Shown here one piece after another: positions 13,861 to 22,001 of a stretch of DNA of 64,000 bases. Both the position numbers and the translations under genes were made by a program. The DNA is from Rosettibacter firmus (GTDB taxonomy: Bacteria; Bacteroidota; Ignavibacteria; Ignavibacteriales; Melioribacteraceae). The notes under the pieces were generated by a model. It did not search any database. It was not told where the DNA came from and saw only the letters and a list, made by a program, of their open reading frames with translations. Location: NCBI RefSeq assembly GCF_036860695.1, contig NZ_JAYKGJ010000001.1, forward strand, positions 1,054,001 through 1,118,000, in the 5' to 3' direction. Within the stretch, counting starts at the first letter, position 1; every line of letters begins with the position of its first letter.

Positions 13861-14675
13861 AACAAGTAAGAGAGCCATCTGTTGCAGGAATGTTCTATCC
13901 TTCTTCTCCTTCAAAATTAAGAGAAGAGATTCAAATTCTTTTAGATACATCAAAGCTATCAGAAAATATAGATAATATTCTGGGAATTATAGCACCACAT
14001 GCAGGATATATATATTCAGGAAAAACTGCCGCATATGCTTATAATGCAATTAAAGGTAAAAATTATAATACTGTAATTATTATTTCACCAAGTCATCGTG
14101 AATATTTTGCAGGAATTTCTATATATAATGGAGACGCATATAAAACTCCTTTAGGAGAAGTGCCAATCAATAAAAATATCTCTTCGCAATTAACAGCTGG
14201 TAGCAAAATTATTTTTGAAGGGATTCAGGGGCATCGTGCTGAACATGCAGTTGAAGTTCAAATACCTTTTCTTCAAACTGTTCTTGAAAACTTTTCGATT
14301 GTTCCAATTGTTCTTGGCGATCAAAATCGTGTATTTGTTTATGAACTTGCAAACTCGCTTTCAAAAGTAGTGGATGAAAATACATTAATTGTAGCCAGTT
14401 CAGATTTATCACATTACTATTCAAAAAGAACAGCTGATGAATTAGATTCAATTGTAGAAAAACATATTTCAAACTTCGATTACGATGGACTTCAAAAAGA
14501 TTTAGAAAATAATAAATGCGAAGCATGCGGAGGCGGTGCTATCGTTGCATTAATGAGAACAGCCGACTTAATAAACAAAAGAAAATCTAAAGTTCTTCAT
14601 CGTTCAGATTCGGGAGATGTTTCAGGGGACTTTTCAGAAGTTGTTGGTTATCTTTCCGCTGCAATTTATAATTAA
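13857..14675 (+). CDS. amrB: MEMO-family protein (AmmeMemoRadiSam system protein B)
   Basis: A 272-residue cytoplasmic protein with the class III extradiol-dioxygenase-like fold of the MEMO family. It starts REPSVAGMFYP, as family members do. The metal-site residues known from human MEMO1 are visible: His48 (APHAGY), His80 (SPSH), His186 (SSDLSHY) and Cys224 (ACGGGA), with EHAVEVQIPFLQ at 129-140. Its start overlaps the AMMECR1 stop, implying translational coupling. A second, exported and divergent MEMO homologue is encoded at 25312-26364. Confidence 0.92.
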   Translation: MKQVREPSVAGMFYPSSPSKLREEIQILLDTSKLSENIDNILGIIAPHAGYIYSGKTAAYAYNAIKGKNYNTVIIISPSHREYFAGISIYNGDAYKTPLGEVPINKNISSQLTAGSKIIFEGIQGHRAEHAVEVQIPFLQTVLENFSIVPIVLGDQNRVFVYELANSLSKVVDENTLIVASSDLSHYYSKRTADELDSIVEKHISNFDYDGLQKDLENNKCEACGGGAIVALMRTADLINKRKSKVLHRSDSGDVSGDFSEVVGYLSAAIYN

Positions 14676-14705
14676 TACAATTTACAAAACATTAAAGGAT
14701 ATTAT

Positions 14706-15335
14706 ATGAATAAACTCCAGCACTTATTTATAAAAAACCAGAATTGGGCTACAAATATTAAAAAACATAATCCTGATTTTTTTACCAGGCTCTCACAACA
14801 ACAAAAACCAGAATACTTATGGATAGGTTGCTCTGATAGCAGAGTACCTGCTAATCAAATAGTTGATTTAATGCCTGGTGAAATATTTGTTCATCGTAAT
14901 ATTGCAAATGTAGTTGTACATACAGATTTGAATTGCCTTTCAGTAATCCAGTATGCCGTTGAAGTACTTGAAGTTAAACATATTATTGTGTGCGGGCATT
15001 ATGGTTGTGGAGGAATTAAAGCAGCTTTAGAAAATAAAGATCATGGATTAATTGATAACTGGCTACGTCATATAAAAGATGTTTATAGAATTCATAAAGA
15101 TAAGTTTAATGATATTACAGATGAAGAACATAAACTCAGTTTATTATGTGAATTAAATGTAATCGAACAGGTTAATAATGTATGCAATACAACTATTGTT
15201 CAAAATGCATGGAAATCAAATAAAGAACTTACTGTTCATGGATGGATTTATAGTATTAAGGATGGATTGCTTAAAGATTTAAACGTAAGCATATCTAACT
15301 TAGACCAGAGAAATACTTTTAATAAAAAGGAGTAA
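14706..15335 (+). CDS. can: Beta-class carbonic anhydrase
   Basis: A zinc enzyme interconverting CO2 and bicarbonate. In this 209-residue protein the zinc ligands Cys42, His98 and Cys101 and the gating Asp44-Arg46 pair lie in GCSDSRVPA and VCGHYGCGG, at the same numbers as E. coli Can. No signal peptide, so cytoplasmic. AAGGA lies 6 bases before the ATG. It is 30 bases after the MEMO gene and 3 bases before the next membrane-protein gene, so it probably belongs to the same transcription unit. Confidence 0.95.
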   Translation: MNKLQHLFIKNQNWATNIKKHNPDFFTRLSQQQKPEYLWIGCSDSRVPANQIVDLMPGEIFVHRNIANVVVHTDLNCLSVIQYAVEVLEVKHIIVCGHYGCGGIKAALENKDHGLIDNWLRHIKDVYRIHKDKFNDITDEEHKLSLLCELNVIEQVNNVCNTTIVQNAWKSNKELTVHGWIYSIKDGLLKDLNVSISNLDQRNTFNKKE

Positions 15336-15338
15336 AAA

Positions 15339-15764
15339 ATGGAACAAACTAATAATATTAATTTAGAGCAAAATTCTACAGAACAATCACAAACATTCTC
15401 TCCTTTTCAAATAACATTTGGTAAAATGATTAAAGATATGCGTTTTGTTGGTCTATTTACAATAATTTATGGAGCAATAACATGTCTTTCAATAATTGGA
15501 GCGATAATTGGAGTACCTATTATTTTAATTGGTCTAAGAATTAGAGAAGCTGCTGAACAATTTGAAATCTTTAAAGCAACTAACCAGGCAGGTGCATTAA
15601 GAACGGGATTTGAACTGCAGGGCAAATTTTTCCGTATAACAAAAATCTTAATTATTGTTGGTATAATTTTAACAATTATATGGATTGCTTTAATAATAAT
15701 TTTTATTGCTTCAGGATTAAGTACATTATGGGAAATGAAAAATTTTGAATACAATACAATATAA
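15339..15764 (+). CDS. Small DUF5362-like inner-membrane protein
   Basis: A 141-residue protein with a polar N-terminal 30 residues and two hydrophobic stretches: about 37-65 (GLFTIIYGAITCLSIIGAII) and about 100-128 (ILIIVGIILTIIWIALIIIF). They are separated by an amphipathic helical segment. The layout and YGAITCLSIIGAIIGVPIIL resemble DUF5362 of Bacteroidota. A strong AAAGGAG precedes the ATG, 3 bases after the carbonic anhydrase stop. Function is unknown; the neighbour hints at a membrane link to bicarbonate handling, but that is speculation. Confidence 0.75.
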   Translation: MEQTNNINLEQNSTEQSQTFSPFQITFGKMIKDMRFVGLFTIIYGAITCLSIIGAIIGVPIILIGLRIREAAEQFEIFKATNQAGALRTGFELQGKFFRITKILIIVGIILTIIWIALIIIFIASGLSTLWEMKNFEYNTI

Positions 15765-15817
15765 CTTACACCTGAAGACTAATTTTTTATCTAAATCTAA
15801 TTACAAAATAATTTCTC

Positions 15818-15837
15818 AATTACAGTGGTTACTGTAA
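15818..15837 (+). terminator. Weak hairpin after the carbonic anhydrase operon
   Basis: ATTACAG and CTGTAAT form a 7-bp stem around a 6-base loop, 53 bases after the DUF5362-like stop. The downstream sequence is AT-rich but not a clean T-run, so it may be a weak terminator or a leader hairpin of the next gene. Confidence 0.35.
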
Positions 15838-15895
15838 TAATTATTACTAAATTGTTAAAGCATTTATAAAATTTTTTTAATTAAATGGAGTTTTT

Positions 15896-16453
15896 ATGAA
15901 AAAAACTTTTTTAGCTCTCTTTTTATCTTGTGTTGTAATTTATGCACAAGATCAGCAAGATATGATGAAAGCATGGATGGAATATATGACTCCTGGTCCC
16001 ATGCATGAATTACTTTCAAAGAATGTTGGAACCTGGAAAGTAGATATGACAATGTATGATATATACACAGGTTCAGAAAACAAAATAGAAGGAACTTCGG
16101 TTACAGAATCTATTCTCGGTGGAAGATATTTTAAAACTACTTACAGTGCAGATATGATGGGAATGCCTTTTGAAGGGATTGCAATAGATGGTTACGATAA
16201 TAAAGAAAAAAAATTTTACAGTTACTGGATTGATAACATGGGAACTGGAATGCTAATTATGAAAGGCGATTTTGACAATGCAACAAAAACTTTTACATAT
16301 ACCGGAGAATCATTTGATCCTATGACTGGTAAACAACTAAAAATACGTTCAGTAACAAAAATTATAGACGAGAATAAATTTTCAAATGAAATGTTTTCTA
16401 TCTTTGAAGATAAAGAATACAAAATGTTTGATGCAGTTTATACAAGAAAATAA
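15896..16453 (+). CDS. Exported DUF1579-family protein
   Basis: A 185-residue protein with a cleavable signal peptide (MKKTFLALFLSCVVIYAQ) and a DUF1579 beta-barrel-like domain: LLSKNVGTWKVDMTMYDI, then GGRYFKTTYSADMMGMPFEG and SVTKIIDENKFSNEMF. The family's function is unknown; a lipocalin-like fold is possible. ATGGAG lies just before the start. It is the last plus-strand gene before a strong terminator. Confidence 0.85.
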   Translation: MKKTFLALFLSCVVIYAQDQQDMMKAWMEYMTPGPMHELLSKNVGTWKVDMTMYDIYTGSENKIEGTSVTESILGGRYFKTTYSADMMGMPFEGIAIDGYDNKEKKFYSYWIDNMGTGMLIMKGDFDNATKTFTYTGESFDPMTGKQLKIRSVTKIIDENKFSNEMFSIFEDKEYKMFDAVYTRK

Positions 16454-16455
16454 AC

Positions 16456-16485
16456 AAAGCCCGGGTATCACCGGGCTTTTTATTT
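16456..16485 (+). terminator. Rho-independent terminator after the DUF1579 gene
   Basis: A 9-bp stem AAAGCCCGG/CCGGGCTTT with a 6-base loop is followed by TTTTTATTT. Lying between convergent genes, the A-run on the other side may let it also stop the minus-strand gene. Confidence 0.9.
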
Positions 16486-17527
16486 AGAAATGACAATTCA
16501 ATAATGGTAATACTTTTGTAACACCAGTATTATTTTTTGCTATATTTATAAGTCCAAATTGAAATCCATATAATTCTTCTGCAATATTTACTACACCAAT
16601 TACAACACCTTTCTGAATACCATCAATTTTATGGAATGAAGAAATAGATACACCATGTAAATCATTTAATTCAACCCAGCCTGGAGTAATATTTAATCCA
16701 TAAAAACTATCTGCTTCCAATTTATAACCTGAGATATTAATTCCTTTAATTGAGCCTCTTGATACGCTTGCAAGTACAGCTTGATTCAATCCATATATGT
16801 TTCCACTGCTAACCAGTGCCAGACCACCTATATTAATTCCGCATATATTTTCTTTTGCAACTATTGCCAGGCCACCAACATTTATTCCTTCAACTTTATC
16901 TTTTGATACAATTGCAAGACCTCCAATATTCAATCCCTGAATTTTACCTTTTGACACTGTTGCTAAACCACCAATATTTATTCCTCTAATATTTTGATTA
17001 CTGATCAGAGCCATTCCTCCAAAGCTGAAACCAATAATATTTCCTTTTGCAATGGTAGCAAGTCCTGCAAAATTAATTCCCGAAATATTCTCTTTTGCAA
17101 CTGTAGCTAAACCTCCAAAATTAAATCCTTCCATATTACCACCTACAGTCGCAATGCCGCCAATATTTATTCCTCTTAGATGTTTTTTACCGAGAACAGC
17201 TGCAAGACCAATCGATATACCATTAATACTTCTACCAGCAGGTGCAAGACCTAAAGCTATTCCATTAATTGATAAATCCAGAGTATTTTTAGGATTCCAT
17301 AATGTGATATTAATACCACTAACTTTTTTTACATCACAATCAGTAACATTTAGTCTTATCCCATTCCAGTATTCTGAATTACCAAAGCTTATCCCGATTG
17401 ATTTTATTCCAATATCAATACTAGAATGAGAACATTTTACTTCAGTTGAATCTTCGTCCAAAATTTCAAACTGTGCATTATTAATAGTTATAGCAATAAA
17501 AAATAATATTAATAGCAATCGCTTCAT
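16484..17527 (-). CDS. Exported surface protein with tandem 16-residue Gly/Asn/Ile repeats (LA_2272-like)
   Basis: A 347-residue protein beginning MKRLLLILFF with a signal peptide ending near NNA-Q. From about residue 110 to 270 there are nine or ten 16-residue units of the form GINIGGLATVSKGNIx, with hydrophobic residues alternating with Gly. A looser C-terminal part has GVVIGVVNIAEELYGFQFGLINIA. This periodicity fits a beta-solenoid or beta-barrel surface protein and recalls the LA_2272 surface-repeat family. Function is unknown. An AAGGAG eight bases before the ATG at 17527 fixes the start; the upstream frame extension (MWICSSK...) is probably not translated. Confidence 0.8.
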   Translation of the reverse strand: MKRLLLILFFIAITINNAQFEILDEDSTEVKCSHSSIDIGIKSIGISFGNSEYWNGIRLNVTDCDVKKVSGINITLWNPKNTLDLSINGIALGLAPAGRSINGISIGLAAVLGKKHLRGINIGGIATVGGNMEGFNFGGLATVAKENISGINFAGLATIAKGNIIGFSFGGMALISNQNIRGINIGGLATVSKGKIQGLNIGGLAIVSKDKVEGINVGGLAIVAKENICGINIGGLALVSSGNIYGLNQAVLASVSRGSIKGINISGYKLEADSFYGLNITPGWVELNDLHGVSISSFHKIDGIQKGVVIGVVNIAEELYGFQFGLINIAKNNTGVTKVLPLLNCHF

Positions 17528-17596
17528 TTTTTTATAACTCCTTAATTTGTGCACCAATTTAGACGAACATATCCACAAATGAGTTACATCTAAATT

Positions 17597-18007
17597 CTAT
17601 TTCTTTTTAAGAATTTTATGTTTTTTAAAATGTTGATATGCTAAATATGCAGTAGCACCAACCTGAACATATCCAAGAAGTGATTTGTAAGTAGCATACT
17701 TTTGAGAAAATAAATAATTATTGTATAACGTGGTTGTCAATTCCTGTGAATTTAAGGAAGGCTCTTGTTGAAACTTTATATTATCAACATAATATTTTGT
17801 TTTAATCCATAATAATTCGGGATCTTTCAGTAATATATTATTAAATCCTTCTCTGTTCCCTAATGAAAGATCATTCAAAGATTGAATTTCTCTCAGTTCA
17901 TACAAAATATTTCTATTAAATGTTTTTAATGAATCCGAATCTTGAGAATATATAAATGAGAAAGAACAGAGTGCAAATAAAATAGTTTTAAAATTTATAG
18001 TCTTCAT
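17597..18007 (-). CDS. Small exported protein of unknown function
   Basis: About 136 residues starting MKTINFKTILFALCSFSFIYSQ, a clear signal peptide. A charged helical body follows, then a short hydrophobic stretch (YVQVGATAYLAYQ) and a basic C-terminal tail (HFKKHKILKKK), which could anchor it to a membrane. The start at 18007 (or 18010) is chosen because the signal peptide begins there; the longer frame adds a Met/Thr-rich extension that is read-through of the neighbour. It overlaps the 3' end of the upstream acidic-protein gene by 20 bases. I do not recognise the family. Confidence 0.6.
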   Translation of the reverse strand: MKTINFKTILFALCSFSFIYSQDSDSLKTFNRNILYELREIQSLNDLSLGNREGFNNILLKDPELLWIKTKYYVDNIKFQQEPSLNSQELTTTLYNNYLFSQKYATYKSLLGYVQVGATAYLAYQHFKKHKILKKK

Positions 18008-18503
18008 CATCACCATCATCGTTAAAAATATCGTCATCAAAACCAAAATCATCTTCTGTAAAATCTTCAGGTTCTTCTAAGTCATCTTCCATATCATCAT
18101 CAACATTTTTCTTTTTACCGGAATAGGATGATTCTTCAGGTTCAAGGAAGAAAGGATCTCGAGATGAATATTTTTCATCCATTCTATCCATTACTCTTCC
18201 TATCAATTCATCTAAAACATCAGCTTTCATTTCTTTTATATCTGTTTTTTCAACCATATCATATTTATCGACACCGTTGGGAGTTTCTTTCCACATTTCT
18301 GCTAAAGATTTTTTATCTAATTTGCTCAGGTACTTATCAATTTCATCCTCAATAATTTTAATATGTTGAGGATCCCATTGAGTTTCTTCGGTAAGCTGGT
18401 TTTTCATAAAATTCCAGAACGAACCAGTTTTTTTACCTGGCTCTGGTAATTTTTTTAATGAAGTAATTATTTCTTCGACAGCTTTTTTCATTTTGTAAGA
18501 CAC
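17988..18503 (-). CDS. Cytoplasmic protein with a very acidic C-terminal tail, unknown function
   Basis: A 171-residue soluble protein. The first 120 residues are helical and charged (KAVEEIITSLKKLPEPGKK, VLDELIGRVMDRMDEKY). The last 45 are dominated by Asp/Glu with a few Phe (EDDFGFDDDIFNDDGDDEDY). A GTG at 18503 is the likely start because AGGAG lies 7 bases upstream of it but 19 bases from the next ATG (18491). Acidic tails are often involved in contacts with basic proteins or in nucleic-acid mimicry, but nothing specific points to a function. It overlaps the following exported-protein gene. Confidence 0.6.
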   Translation of the reverse strand: MSYKMKKAVEEIITSLKKLPEPGKKTGSFWNFMKNQLTEETQWDPQHIKIIEDEIDKYLSKLDKKSLAEMWKETPNGVDKYDMVEKTDIKEMKADVLDELIGRVMDRMDEKYSSRDPFFLEPEESSYSGKKKNVDDDMEDDLEEPEDFTEDDFGFDDDIFNDDGDDEDYKF

Positions 18504-18619
18504 TTTTTATCTCCTTATAAAAATATTCTCAATGATAAATTAGTAAAAACTTTTTAAAGTCAATATATAATCTAAATTAATCTTTATTAATTTTATGATT
18601 ATTGATATTAATCAAGAAT

Positions 18620-18650
18620 TTGTTACAGATAATTTTTATTTTATTATAAA
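18620..18650 (+). promoter_or_regulatory. Possible promoter of tRNA-Arg
   Basis: TTGTTA (18620-18625) and TATAAA (18645-18650) are separated by 19 bases and lie 20 bases upstream of the tRNA 5' end. The position is suitable, but the surrounding DNA is almost all A/T, so chance matches are likely. Confidence 0.3.
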
Positions 18651-18669
18651 ATATTGTGTAATATTTTTT

Positions 18670-18741
18670 GCCCCCGTAGTTCAATGGATAGAACGCAAGC
18701 CTCCGGAGCTTGAAATGTGGGTTCGATTCCCGCCGGGGGTA
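18670..18741 (+). tRNA. tRNA-Arg, anticodon CCG
   Basis: A complete cloverleaf can be drawn: acceptor GCCCCCG/CGGGGGT with one G-T pair at the end, D-stem GTTC/GAAC, anticodon stem CAAGC/GCTTG with loop CTCCGGA (anticodon CCG, reads codon CGG), T-stem GTGGG/CCCGC with TTCGATT loop, and discriminator A. CCA is not encoded. It stands alone between minus-strand genes. Confidence 0.95.
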
Positions 18742-18808
18742 CAGTTATCTTTAATGTAATAAATTATCAGGTAATTCAATTACAAATAATCTTTTCATTT
18801 TGTTATTT

Positions 18809-19012
18809 TCATAATGGTGTGATTGATAAATCAATTTCTTCTTCCCATTGCTTTTCAATTGAATAAATATTTTTTTGATTTTCAATTAACTCAATAATTT
18901 TTTTTTCATTATGACAATTATATAAATTTTCTCCCAACAAATTATATCCACCCTGGTACATATCAGCAGATTTTTTATTCATATAAATTATTTCCCTTTC
19001 TTCATCACACAC
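18809..19012 (-). pseudogene. Remnant of a PAS-domain protein
   Basis: The 67 residues from a GTG at 19012 read as the first half of a small PAS domain (CDEEREIIYMNKKSADMYQGG, then GENLYNCHNEKK). The frame continues upstream as IINFEFGNSVAVTV with no ATG/GTG/TTG start near the AAAGGAG at about 19040, and the usual C-terminal strands of the domain are missing. Either it starts at a non-standard codon or, more likely, it is a decayed fragment. It lies just downstream of the TonB receptor gene on the same strand. Confidence 0.45.
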
Positions 19013-19059
19013 TGTAACTGCAACTGAATTTCCAAATTCAAAATTTATAATTTCTCCTT

Positions 19060-21246
19060 TTATAAATATAACTGAAAATTAAGTGATATATTTCTAAGCG
19101 GTGCAAGATTGCCAATGAATTCAACATAATAATAATTAAAAATATTTTTTGCATTCAAATAAATTTTAGCAGGCATTTTCATTACTATAAAATTATATCC
19201 TGCTGTAATGTCGGTAACATATACTGGAACTCTTTTATCGCCATCAATTACAAGTGCTAATGGAGGTTGAGTAATTTCAAAATCAATCTCTTCAACTTTA
19301 CTTGCATATCTAAAATCAATTCCAAATTCATAAGGCAATGGAGTCAATCTTAATTGTAAATTAAATGAGTTTCGTGGACGATATTTCATTGCTTTTTTCT
19401 TTTCAATATCTCTTGCCCACATATAATTATAACCAAGCATAACTTTTAATAATGATGGTATTATATGTAAATCGGTTATAATTTCAACTCCCAGTATTCT
19501 TGCTTTTGTAAGATTAACAAATTGAATCTTACCTTCTTTATTTAAATTAGGTTCAATGAAATTATTATATTCTGTTCTATATAAAGCAACATCGAAAGAT
19601 AGATTTGAAGAATAATTATACAAAGCACCTGTTTCTATAGAAAAGCTTGTTTCAGATTTTAAATTTGGATTTTCTTTAATATCGATACCACCTCCTACTC
19701 CAGCTGTTGTAAAAACTTCTGCTGGTGTTGGAGCTCTAAATCCAGTACCAATTGATGCTCTCAATATAAGTTTATCACTCAATTTATAATTCAAACCAGC
19801 GCGAGGTGTAATTGCATTTTTCCCTGATATTGTATCTTTAGAACCAGCAGGAATTAAATCTATGTAATCATAACGAATGCCAAGTGTGGCAATAAAATTT
19901 TTGAAAGCTTTATATTCTGTTTGAAAATATGTAGCAAAACCTCTGAATTTTGTGTTAGAAAAAATATTTGATTTAACATTAGAATAAGAAGCTTCAACTC
20001 CACCAACAATCAATAATTTTTCTGATACGTTATAATTAAACAAAGCTTCGCTACGGAATAAATTTGCTTCAGAAGTTGTAACTTCTAATCCATAGCCATC
20101 AAATCTTGTGTAATAATAACTAAATTTAAAATCCCCTGTTAAATTATCACTCAATTTATTATGATAAATTAATCCAGAGAAAACTCTATTAGATTTAACA
20201 ATTTTATTTGTATCCTCATCTTTAGGAACCAATGCATGTCTTGAATCTTTCCAGTATAAAAAATTTCCTCTGTTCATATTGAGATAATCAGTGAATAATG
20301 TTAATTCACTTTTATTATTAAGTTTATAATTCATTTTTAGATAGCCCAGATACTTTTTACTGAAGTTATCTCTTTTATAACTGAGGTCATCAAATTTTTT
20401 TAATGAAAAAGTATAGCCTAAATTTTCAATTGAGTTTGAATGTGTAACTTCGATACCATAAAAACTTCTATAATTCTTATTCCATCGCCACGATTCATAT
20501 TTAGGTTTATCATAAATACCATAATATGAGTTAATATTTGTTATCGGCGATTTTACTGGTTGACTAGTTATAATATTTATTACTCCCCCAATTGCAGAAG
20601 TTCCATATAATGAACTTGCAGGACCTTTAATAATTTCAACTCTTTCAATATCGGCTAAAGGTATCATTTCCCAGACGACATCACCGTTATCACCAGAAAA
20701 AAAAGGAATCCCGTTTATAGCTGCCAGTACTCTTGCTCCTACACCTTTACTATATCCACTCGAACCACGAATACTCACCTGTTCAAGATTCATTTGAATG
20801 CCTGGAATATCTCTCAAAAGCTCATCAAATGTTTTATAATTTTTTCTATTTATAAATTCCGGTTGAATGACAGTTGTACTAACTGTTAGATCTTCTTTTT
20901 TCTGTTCATATTTACCTGCACTTACAACTATTTGTTGTGTTTCTATTACCGATGTTTTTAATATAATTGTAAGAGGTTTAAAATTCTGATTAAAGTTTAT
21001 TTTAATACTTCTTTTTTCATAACCTATCGAAGAAATTCTCAATACATAATTTCCAAAAGGAATATTTTTTATTTCAAAATTTCCATTTTCATCTGTCGCT
21101 GCGCCATAAAAAGTCCCTTCGATTATAACATTAGCACCAATTACAGGTTGAGCACTCTCATTTATAACTCTCCCTTTAATATTACCTGTTTGTGCATACA
21201 CATCTAACGATAGTATTACAATCAATAGTACAAATATTTTTTTCAT
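19060..21246 (-). CDS. TonB-dependent outer-membrane receptor (BtuB/siderophore-like)
   Basis: A 728-residue receptor: signal peptide to about residue 19, carboxypeptidase-regulatory-like domain at 22-95, plug at about 120-230 (VSIRGSSGYSKGVGARVLAAINGIP, VEIIKGPASSLYGTSAIGGVINI) and a 22-strand-type barrel. The plug is of the classical BtuB/FepA kind, distinct from the SusC-like receptors on the right of this window. Ligand unknown; a metal chelate or vitamin is likely for this subclass. It follows a lipoprotein gene by 29 bases in the same operon. Confidence 0.92.
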   Translation of the reverse strand: MKKIFVLLIVILSLDVYAQTGNIKGRVINESAQPVIGANVIIEGTFYGAATDENGNFEIKNIPFGNYVLRISSIGYEKRSIKINFNQNFKPLTIILKTSVIETQQIVVSAGKYEQKKEDLTVSTTVIQPEFINRKNYKTFDELLRDIPGIQMNLEQVSIRGSSGYSKGVGARVLAAINGIPFFSGDNGDVVWEMIPLADIERVEIIKGPASSLYGTSAIGGVINIITSQPVKSPITNINSYYGIYDKPKYESWRWNKNYRSFYGIEVTHSNSIENLGYTFSLKKFDDLSYKRDNFSKKYLGYLKMNYKLNNKSELTLFTDYLNMNRGNFLYWKDSRHALVPKDEDTNKIVKSNRVFSGLIYHNKLSDNLTGDFKFSYYYTRFDGYGLEVTTSEANLFRSEALFNYNVSEKLLIVGGVEASYSNVKSNIFSNTKFRGFATYFQTEYKAFKNFIATLGIRYDYIDLIPAGSKDTISGKNAITPRAGLNYKLSDKLILRASIGTGFRAPTPAEVFTTAGVGGGIDIKENPNLKSETSFSIETGALYNYSSNLSFDVALYRTEYNNFIEPNLNKEGKIQFVNLTKARILGVEIITDLHIIPSLLKVMLGYNYMWARDIEKKKAMKYRPRNSFNLQLRLTPLPYEFGIDFRYASKVEEIDFEITQPPLALVIDGDKRVPVYVTDITAGYNFIVMKMPAKIYLNAKNIFNYYYVEFIGNLAPLRNISLNFQLYL

Positions 21247-21275
21247 ACTAACTCCTCAATGACTTAAAAATAAAA

Positions 21276-21794
21276 TTACATTGGTGGTTGAGGTGGTGGA
21301 TTATTAAAATCAACAATAATATTTACATTGGGAGTAATTTTACCTCGCTGGATTATTAACTTTGCTGGATTTGATTGATTTCCATTTACACAATAAACTC
21401 CAACTACAAACCAATCTTTTCTGTCAAGAGAAATTTCGGGAGTTCTCGATTGTGCCACAACTACATATGAATACACGCCTTCATCTAATTGTAAAATTGG
21501 AAGAAAATTATTTTCAATTGAATTATATACAAATTCTGTTGAATTATATGGAATAGAATCTGAAACAAAAGAAAGATTAGGTGGAAAAAAATCCTCACTT
21601 TTTTCTATTGGATTTTTAAAAACAACGATGTGAGTTCTTTTTATACCTTCAGGCCACTTACCTATAAATGTAACCTTACCCGAAAAACCCATTGGACCAG
21701 ATGGAATTTCTGGTTCGGGTTCAATTCCTTTATCACAACCATTAAAAATCGCTATAGCAAATATTGAAATAACAATTAATATTTTTTTTAGCAT
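21276..21794 (-). CDS. Lipoprotein partner of the TonB receptor, unknown function
   Basis: A 172-residue lipoprotein with lipobox FNGC (Cys20), a Pro/Glu linker, and a single beta-rich domain (FSGKVTFIGKWPEGIKRTHIVVFKNP ... YSYVVVAQSR ... GKITPNVNIIVDF) resembling a small Ig-like or transthyretin-like sandwich. It ends in a Pro-rich tail. Position immediately upstream of the receptor suggests a surface or periplasmic accessory for the same ligand. Family not recognised. Confidence 0.75.
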   Translation of the reverse strand: MLKKILIVISIFAIAIFNGCDKGIEPEPEIPSGPMGFSGKVTFIGKWPEGIKRTHIVVFKNPIEKSEDFFPPNLSFVSDSIPYNSTEFVYNSIENNFLPILQLDEGVYSYVVVAQSRTPEISLDRKDWFVVGVYCVNGNQSNPAKLIIQRGKITPNVNIIVDFNNPPPQPPM

Positions 21795-21972
21795 AGTTTA
21801 CTCTTCTTCATTATTAAATAAAGTAGAAATTACTAAAACAAAAATCTACGGTTTCACAAAAACAAAAAGTATTACACATTTTCTGGAAATAAAACATTAT
21901 ATTATAAAGATATAATAACCTTTTTCAAAAACATATTAACTTTTTATTAAAAAATAAATTCTTACTTTAATT

Positions 21973-21980
21973 TATATTTG
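21973..21980 (+). promoter_or_regulatory. Candidate -7 box for the His-repeat exported protein
   Basis: TATATTTG is an exact TAnnTTTG match, 22 bases before the ATG at 22002, predicting a leader of about 15 bases. No convincing -33 TTTG is seen in the poly-A/T stretch upstream. Confidence 0.4.
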
Positions 21981-22001
21981 TGAAACTAAATATGGAATAT
22001 T

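Noticed and set aside
16750-17250. CRISPR array or satellite repeat
   Set aside because: The 48-bp periodicity comes from the 16-residue protein repeat; units drift in sequence, are open in one frame and have no spacers.
17597-18503. Frameshifted single gene (overlapping minus-strand frames)
   Set aside because: The downstream frame has its own signal peptide and the upstream protein ends in a natural acidic tail; two overlapping genes fit better.
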